From Mycobacterium sp. URHD0025 (GTDB lineage Bacteria; Actinomycetota; Actinomycetes; Mycobacteriales; Mycobacteriaceae): 64,000 bases of DNA. How positions within the stretch are numbered: position 1 is the stretch's first letter; each line of letters begins with the position of its first letter. The notes below the pieces were generated by a model. It had not been told where the DNA came from, did no database searches, and saw nothing but the letters and a program-made list of their open reading frames with translations. The stretch spans positions 169,668 to 233,667 of the forward strand of contig NZ_AUEQ01000010.1 in NCBI RefSeq assembly GCF_000426065.1, read 5' to 3'. The translations under genes and the position numbers were made by a program. Of this stretch, positions 60,698 through 64,000 are shown one piece after another.

Positions 60698-61180
60698 GTG
60701 ACGCATTTTCTGGTTCTCTTGTTGGCTCTGTTCATCGGCGTGGTGGCCGGGCTGCGGGCGTTCACCGCACCGGCCGCGGTGGCGTGGGCGGCCGCATTGA
60801 GCTGGATCAACCTCGACGGCACCTGGGCCCAGTGGTTGGCGCACCCCATCACGGTCACCGTGCTGACCATTCTTGCTGTGGGGGAGTTGGTTACCGATCA
60901 GCTGCCGCGCACGCCCAGCCGCAAGACCCCGATGCAGTTCGTCGCCCGCCTGATCACCGGTGCATTCGCCGGTGCGGTGATCGGCACCGCGTGGGGCTAC
61001 ACGTTCACCGCGCTCGGTGCCGCCCTGATCGGCGCCGTGATCGGAACCCTCGGCGGCTACGAGGCGCGCAAGCGTCTGGTAGCCCGCAACGACGGCCACG
61101 ATCTGCCCGTCGCGCTGTTCGAGGATGCGGTCGCCGTACTCGGCGGTTTCGCCATCGCGGCTCTGACCTCGGTCATCTAG
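60698..61180 (+). CDS. DUF4126-type integral membrane protein
   Basis: A 160-residue membrane protein with four hydrophobic segments (starting THFLVLLLALFIGVVAGLRA; about 40-62, 88-108, 112-130). The LRAFTAPAAVAWAA motif and the late EDAVAVLGGFAIAAL are typical of DUF4126. GGAGG lies before GTG 60698. It sits at the Rv2120c position after hisG. Function is unknown. Confidence 0.85.
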   Translation: MTHFLVLLLALFIGVVAGLRAFTAPAAVAWAAALSWINLDGTWAQWLAHPITVTVLTILAVGELVTDQLPRTPSRKTPMQFVARLITGAFAGAVIGTAWGYTFTALGAALIGAVIGTLGGYEARKRLVARNDGHDLPVALFEDAVAVLGGFAIAALTSVI

Positions 61181-61183
61181 CTC

Positions 61184-62560
61184 ATGACGGCCGCGCAACA
61201 TTTCGATGCGATCGTCATCGGCGCGGGTCAGGCCGGGCCGCCGTTGGCAGGCCGGTTGACCGCGGCGGGACAGAGCGTCGCGGTGATCGAACGCAAGCTG
61301 GTCGGCGGCACCTGCGTCAACTACGGGTGCATTCCCACCAAAACCCTTGTGGCCAGTGCACATGCGGCCCATCTCGCGCGGCGCGGGGCTGATTTCGGTG
61401 TCGGCACAGGCGATGTCGCCATCGACATGGCCAAGGTCAAGGCGCGCAAGGACGCGATCATGCTGGCCGACCGTTCCGGTGTCGAGGATTGGCTCGAAAC
61501 GATGGACGGCGCGGTGCTCGTGCGGGGCCACGCCCGCTTCATCGACCCGCACACCATCGACGTCGACGGCCGAACACTGCGAGCCGATCGGGTTTTTCTC
61601 AATGTCGGTGGCCGGGCCGTGGTTCCCGAGTTTCCCGGCCTGGACGGTATCGACTATCTGACCAACGTCGGAATCCTGGATCTCGACCATGTACCCGAGC
61701 ACCTGGTGATCGTGGGCGGCAGTTACATCGCGCTGGAGTTCGCGCAGATGTACAGCCGCTTCGGAGCCCGGGTGACGGTGATCGAGAAGGGACCGCGACT
61801 CACCTCGCGCGAGGACGAGGACGTCTCGGCCACCATCGCCGAGATCCTGCGGGCCGAGGGAATTGACGTGGTGCTCAACGCCACTGGCATCCGATTCATC
61901 AAGCGCGAGAACGGTTTCGAGGTGACGCCGCGCGACGGTGCGGACCCGATCGCGGGCACGCACCTGCTGCTCGCGGTGGGACGGATGCCCAACACCGACG
62001 ACCTTGGCCTGGAGAACGCCGGCGTGGACCTCGACGGACGTGGCTATGTCGTGGTCGACGATCAGCTGCGCACCACGGCAGAGCACATCTGGGCGATGGG
62101 GGACTGCAACGGCAAGGGCGCGTTCACCCACACGTCCTACAACGACTTCGAGATCGTGGCCGCCAATCTGCTCGACGATGATCCGCGCCGGGTGAGCGAC
62201 CGCGTCACCACCTACGCGCTCTACATCGACCCACCGCTGGGGCGGGCCGGCATGACCGTCGATCAGGTGCGCAAGTCCGGCCGAAAAGCGTTGGTGGGCA
62301 AGCGTCCGATGACCCGGGTCGGCCGTGCGGTCGAGAAAGGCGAGACCCAGGGCTTCATGAAGGTGGTCGTGGATGCCGAGACCGAACAGATTCTCGGAGT
62401 GGCCATCCTGGGAGTCGGCGGGGATGAGGTGGTGCATTCCATCCTCGATGTGATGACCGCGAAACTGCCCTACACCGCGATATCGCGCACCATGCACATC
62501 CACCCGACGGTCAGTGAGTTGGTGCCTACGATGCTGCAGGAGCTGAAGCCGCTGGACTGA
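61184..62560 (+). CDS. FAD-dependent pyridine nucleotide-disulfide oxidoreductase (MerA-like, no HMA domain)
   Basis: A 458-residue flavoprotein of the class I disulfide reductase fold. FAD motif IGAGQAGPPLAG, redox-active pair in GGTCVNYGCIPTKTL (Cys-x4-Cys), NAD motif VGGSYIALEFAQM, second FAD motif MGDCNGKGAFTHTSY, and C-terminal active-site His in HIHPTVSE. It lacks the N-terminal metal-binding HMA domain and C-terminal Cys pair of true mercuric reductase, so the substrate is open. It starts 3 nt after the DUF4126 gene. Confidence 0.9.
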   Translation: MTAAQHFDAIVIGAGQAGPPLAGRLTAAGQSVAVIERKLVGGTCVNYGCIPTKTLVASAHAAHLARRGADFGVGTGDVAIDMAKVKARKDAIMLADRSGVEDWLETMDGAVLVRGHARFIDPHTIDVDGRTLRADRVFLNVGGRAVVPEFPGLDGIDYLTNVGILDLDHVPEHLVIVGGSYIALEFAQMYSRFGARVTVIEKGPRLTSREDEDVSATIAEILRAEGIDVVLNATGIRFIKRENGFEVTPRDGADPIAGTHLLLAVGRMPNTDDLGLENAGVDLDGRGYVVVDDQLRTTAEHIWAMGDCNGKGAFTHTSYNDFEIVAANLLDDDPRRVSDRVTTYALYIDPPLGRAGMTVDQVRKSGRKALVGKRPMTRVGRAVEKGETQGFMKVVVDAETEQILGVAILGVGGDEVVHSILDVMTAKLPYTAISRTMHIHPTVSELVPTMLQELKPLD

Positions 62561-63164
62561 GCGTGCGGCCGATGTTGAGCTGACGCGTCACCAGTGCGAC
62601 ACGATGGCCGAGGTGACGGCAGGTCTGGACGTCAGCCGGGTGCACCTGGTCGGGTCCGGCATCGACGTTGGTCTGAGCGCCGGCGCCGAGGAAGAAGCCG
62701 AGCCGGTTGAGCTCGTCCTCACTACTGAACGAGGTGGTCCAGCCGGCGCCCAAACCCAGGTTCACCCAATGCATGTGGTGCTGGGCGGCGAAGACCGCCA
62801 GTGAACTCAGCGTGTTGAGCTTGTCGCCGCTCTTGCCTCCCGAGTTCGTGAAGCCCGCGGCCACCTTGTCCCGCCAGCTGCCTTCCATGCATCGCCGGCC
62901 GGTCTTCTCGGCGAAGGCCTGAAATCCCGCCGAGACGTTGCCCATGTAGGTGGGGCTGCCGAAGATAATGGCGTCGACGTTGTCCAGCCTGTCCCAGTCC
63001 TGATCGGTCATGCTCTCGACGTGCATCACGGTGACGTCGGCTCCGGCGTCTGCGGCGCCGGCGGCGACCGCGTCGGCCAGGGTCGCGGTGTGACCGAACC
63101 CGGAGTGGTAAACCACCGCGACGGTGGGTGCGGCGATGTCAGTTCCGTTGTGCAGCATGGTCAT
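62526..63164 (-). CDS. WrbA-like flavodoxin/NAD(P)H oxidoreductase
   Basis: A flavodoxin-fold protein of 212 residues. The FMN phosphate loop is VYHSGFGHTATLADAV, followed by IFGSPTYMGNVSAGFQ and the third FMN loop around GLGAGW. It resembles WrbA quinone reductases. Its 3' end overlaps the convergent oxidoreductase by 35 bp, and its start overlaps the SRPBCC gene by 26 bp. It is the third gene of an ArsR-SRPBCC-flavodoxin operon. Confidence 0.88.
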   Translation of the reverse strand: MTMLHNGTDIAAPTVAVVYHSGFGHTATLADAVAAGAADAGADVTVMHVESMTDQDWDRLDNVDAIIFGSPTYMGNVSAGFQAFAEKTGRRCMEGSWRDKVAAGFTNSGGKSGDKLNTLSSLAVFAAQHHMHWVNLGLGAGWTTSFSSEDELNRLGFFLGAGAQTNVDAGPDQVHPADVQTCRHLGHRVALVTRQLNIGRTLSPAASAPAAS

Positions 63165-63687
63165 TTCCTGTCTCTGCGGTCCATTGGGTTCCGAGTTTTT
63201 GAGCGACTTCCTGATAGCGCCGGGCCCAGTCCGGCAAGGGCTGTCCGCCGAGATGTGCCTCCAACCGGTCCAGGTAGGCGTGGGTGCCGGGGTGGAATCC
63301 CTGCCCGTCGGAGACCGTCAGACCGCGGTGTGTGAAACGAAGCAACGTGCCCTCGCCGTCGGGGATGAGTTCGTAACGCACCACGCCGGATTCGGGGGCG
63401 GACAGGACGGCCTGGTTCCACTCGTGCTCGAAAACCCTCGGCGGGTCCCATACCCGGATCCGCCCGGTCATCTTCTTCTGCTGCGGCGGGATCGGGGGTG
63501 AATGCGGAATCATCTCGATCGTGCCGCCCTCGCGGCCGTCGATCGTCGTTTCGCCCATCCATTGTCCGCGCTGTCCGGGATCGGTGATGGCGGCCCACAC
63601 CGCGGCCACGGGATAGGGCAGGCGGCGTTCGAAGCTCAGCGCGGCCCGGTCGCCCTCGACAGTGAGTTTTCCTTCGCGGCTTGTCAT
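63139..63687 (-). CDS. SRPBCC/AHSA1 domain protein
   Basis: A 182-residue START-like lipid- or small-ligand-binding fold protein. Family segments are RRLPYPVAAVWAAITDPGQ, WMGETTIDGREGG and LRFTHRGLT. ATG 63687 overlaps the arsR stop (ATGA), a common pairing in actinobacteria where the regulator and a SRPBCC protein are co-translated. The ligand is unknown. Confidence 0.88.
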   Translation of the reverse strand: MTSREGKLTVEGDRAALSFERRLPYPVAAVWAAITDPGQRGQWMGETTIDGREGGTIEMIPHSPPIPPQQKKMTGRIRVWDPPRVFEHEWNQAVLSAPESGVVRYELIPDGEGTLLRFTHRGLTVSDGQGFHPGTHAYLDRLEAHLGGQPLPDWARRYQEVAQKLGTQWTAETGNDHAAQRN

Positions 63688-64000
63688 TTGGTCTCCTTGT
63701 GGGTCGCTTTGAGATGACGTTCCAGGGCGTCGAGGTGATCCGACCAGTAGCGGCGGTACCGCTTGATCCATTCGTCGATCTGCACGAGGCCGTCGGCGCG
63801 CAAGGCGTAGATGCGGCGCTGCGCATCGGGCCGCACCTCGACCAGGCCGACCTCTCGCAGCACCCGTAGGTGCCGTGACACCGTTGGCTGGGTCAGCCCC
63901 GGAAGGGTGGCGACCAGCTCGCCTGCGGTGCGTTCGCCATCGACGAGGGCATCGAGCAACGCGCGCCGGCTGGGTTCGGCGACTGCCTCGAACACGTCCA
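63684..64000 (-). CDS. ArsR family transcription regulator (5' end at window edge)
   Basis: A small winged-helix repressor. The visible part, VFEAVAEPSRRALLDALVDGER, is followed by the HTH LTQPTVSRHLRVLREVGLVEV and a C-terminal helix. Metal-binding Cys pairs (CxC) are absent, so it is not a classical metal sensor. A start codon probably lies at 64001 just outside the window (codons before GTG 63995 read GAC and a partial TG). It heads the SRPBCC-flavodoxin operon. Confidence 0.88.
   Translation of the reverse strand, partial: DVFEAVAEPSRRALLDALVDGERTAGELVATLPGLTQPTVSRHLRVLREVGLVEVRPDAQRRIYALRADGLVQIDEWIKRYRRYWSDHLDALERHLKATHKETK

Noticed and set aside
60659..62503. 614-codon minus-strand open frame opposite the DUF4126 and oxidoreductase genes
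   Set aside because: Shadow; the + strand genes have full motif sets.
61184..62560. Mercuric reductase
   Set aside because: No HMA domain, no C-terminal Cys pair, no mer genes nearby; kept as a general disulfide-type oxidoreductase.

Overview
The window is high-GC actinobacterial chromosome from a mycobacterium. The evidence is the wag31 (DivIVA), SepF, FtsQ and FtsZ set without ftsA, the mycothiol gene mshC, an lppL-type lipoprotein, and a gene order that follows M. tuberculosis from about Rv2163c (pbpB) to Rv2120c. The extra metabolic genes suggest an environmental rapid grower (Mycolicibacterium type). I cannot name the species from sequence alone. No phage, transposase, integrase, CRISPR array or rRNA was seen; there is one tRNA.

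Layout. (1) About 1-17.1 kb: the dcw cell-wall and division cluster, all on + (pbpB end, murE, murF, mraY, murD, ftsW, murG, murC, ftsQ, ftsZ, pgeF, yggS, sepF, a YggT protein, wag31, a small membrane protein). Most of these genes are coupled by 4-nt ATGA or GTGA overlaps. (2) About 17.1-37.8 kb: a block that, from memory, is absent from M. tuberculosis between the Rv2143 and Rv2141c homologues. It holds a phosphoribosyltransferase, a glutamine amidotransferase, a CitAB/DcuSR-like two-component system divergent from a tctCBA tricarboxylate transporter, a universal stress protein and a 1356-residue nitrate reductase/flavoprotein fusion. It also holds a set made of a LuxR-type ATPase regulator, a catalase-like haem protein and an alpha-dioxygenase-like haem oxygenase, divergent from a subtilase plus serine hydrolase pair. 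The block ends at the 3' end of a tRNA-Leu gene. (3) About 37.8-52.1 kb: conserved housekeeping genes (M20 peptidase, PEBP, pyrD, DUF5703, lppL, uppP, phosphatase, DUF3090, SCO1664-type, cysQ, mshC, SDR, PAC2) with a few accessory genes. (4) About 52.1-64 kb: metH behind an S-adenosylhomocysteine riboswitch, a truncated NmrA-like gene, a HAD phosphatase, a sugar porter, hisE-hisG, membrane and redox genes, and an ArsR-SRPBCC-flavodoxin operon cut by the window end.

Main points of interest. The metH leader shows an SAH aptamer whose pseudoknot strand is shared with a stem that would hide the Shine-Dalgarno sequence, so the ON-switch mechanism can be read from the bases. Two distant gene junctions (23.97-24.09 kb and 43.65-43.74 kb) carry related MIRU-like repeats that encode peptides containing NERLREE or DERLREE in the same frame and keep an unbroken chain of stop/start overlaps between the flanking genes. 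The alpha-dioxygenase-like, catalase-like, hydrolase and subtilase genes may form an undescribed lipid-oxidation (oxylipin) system.
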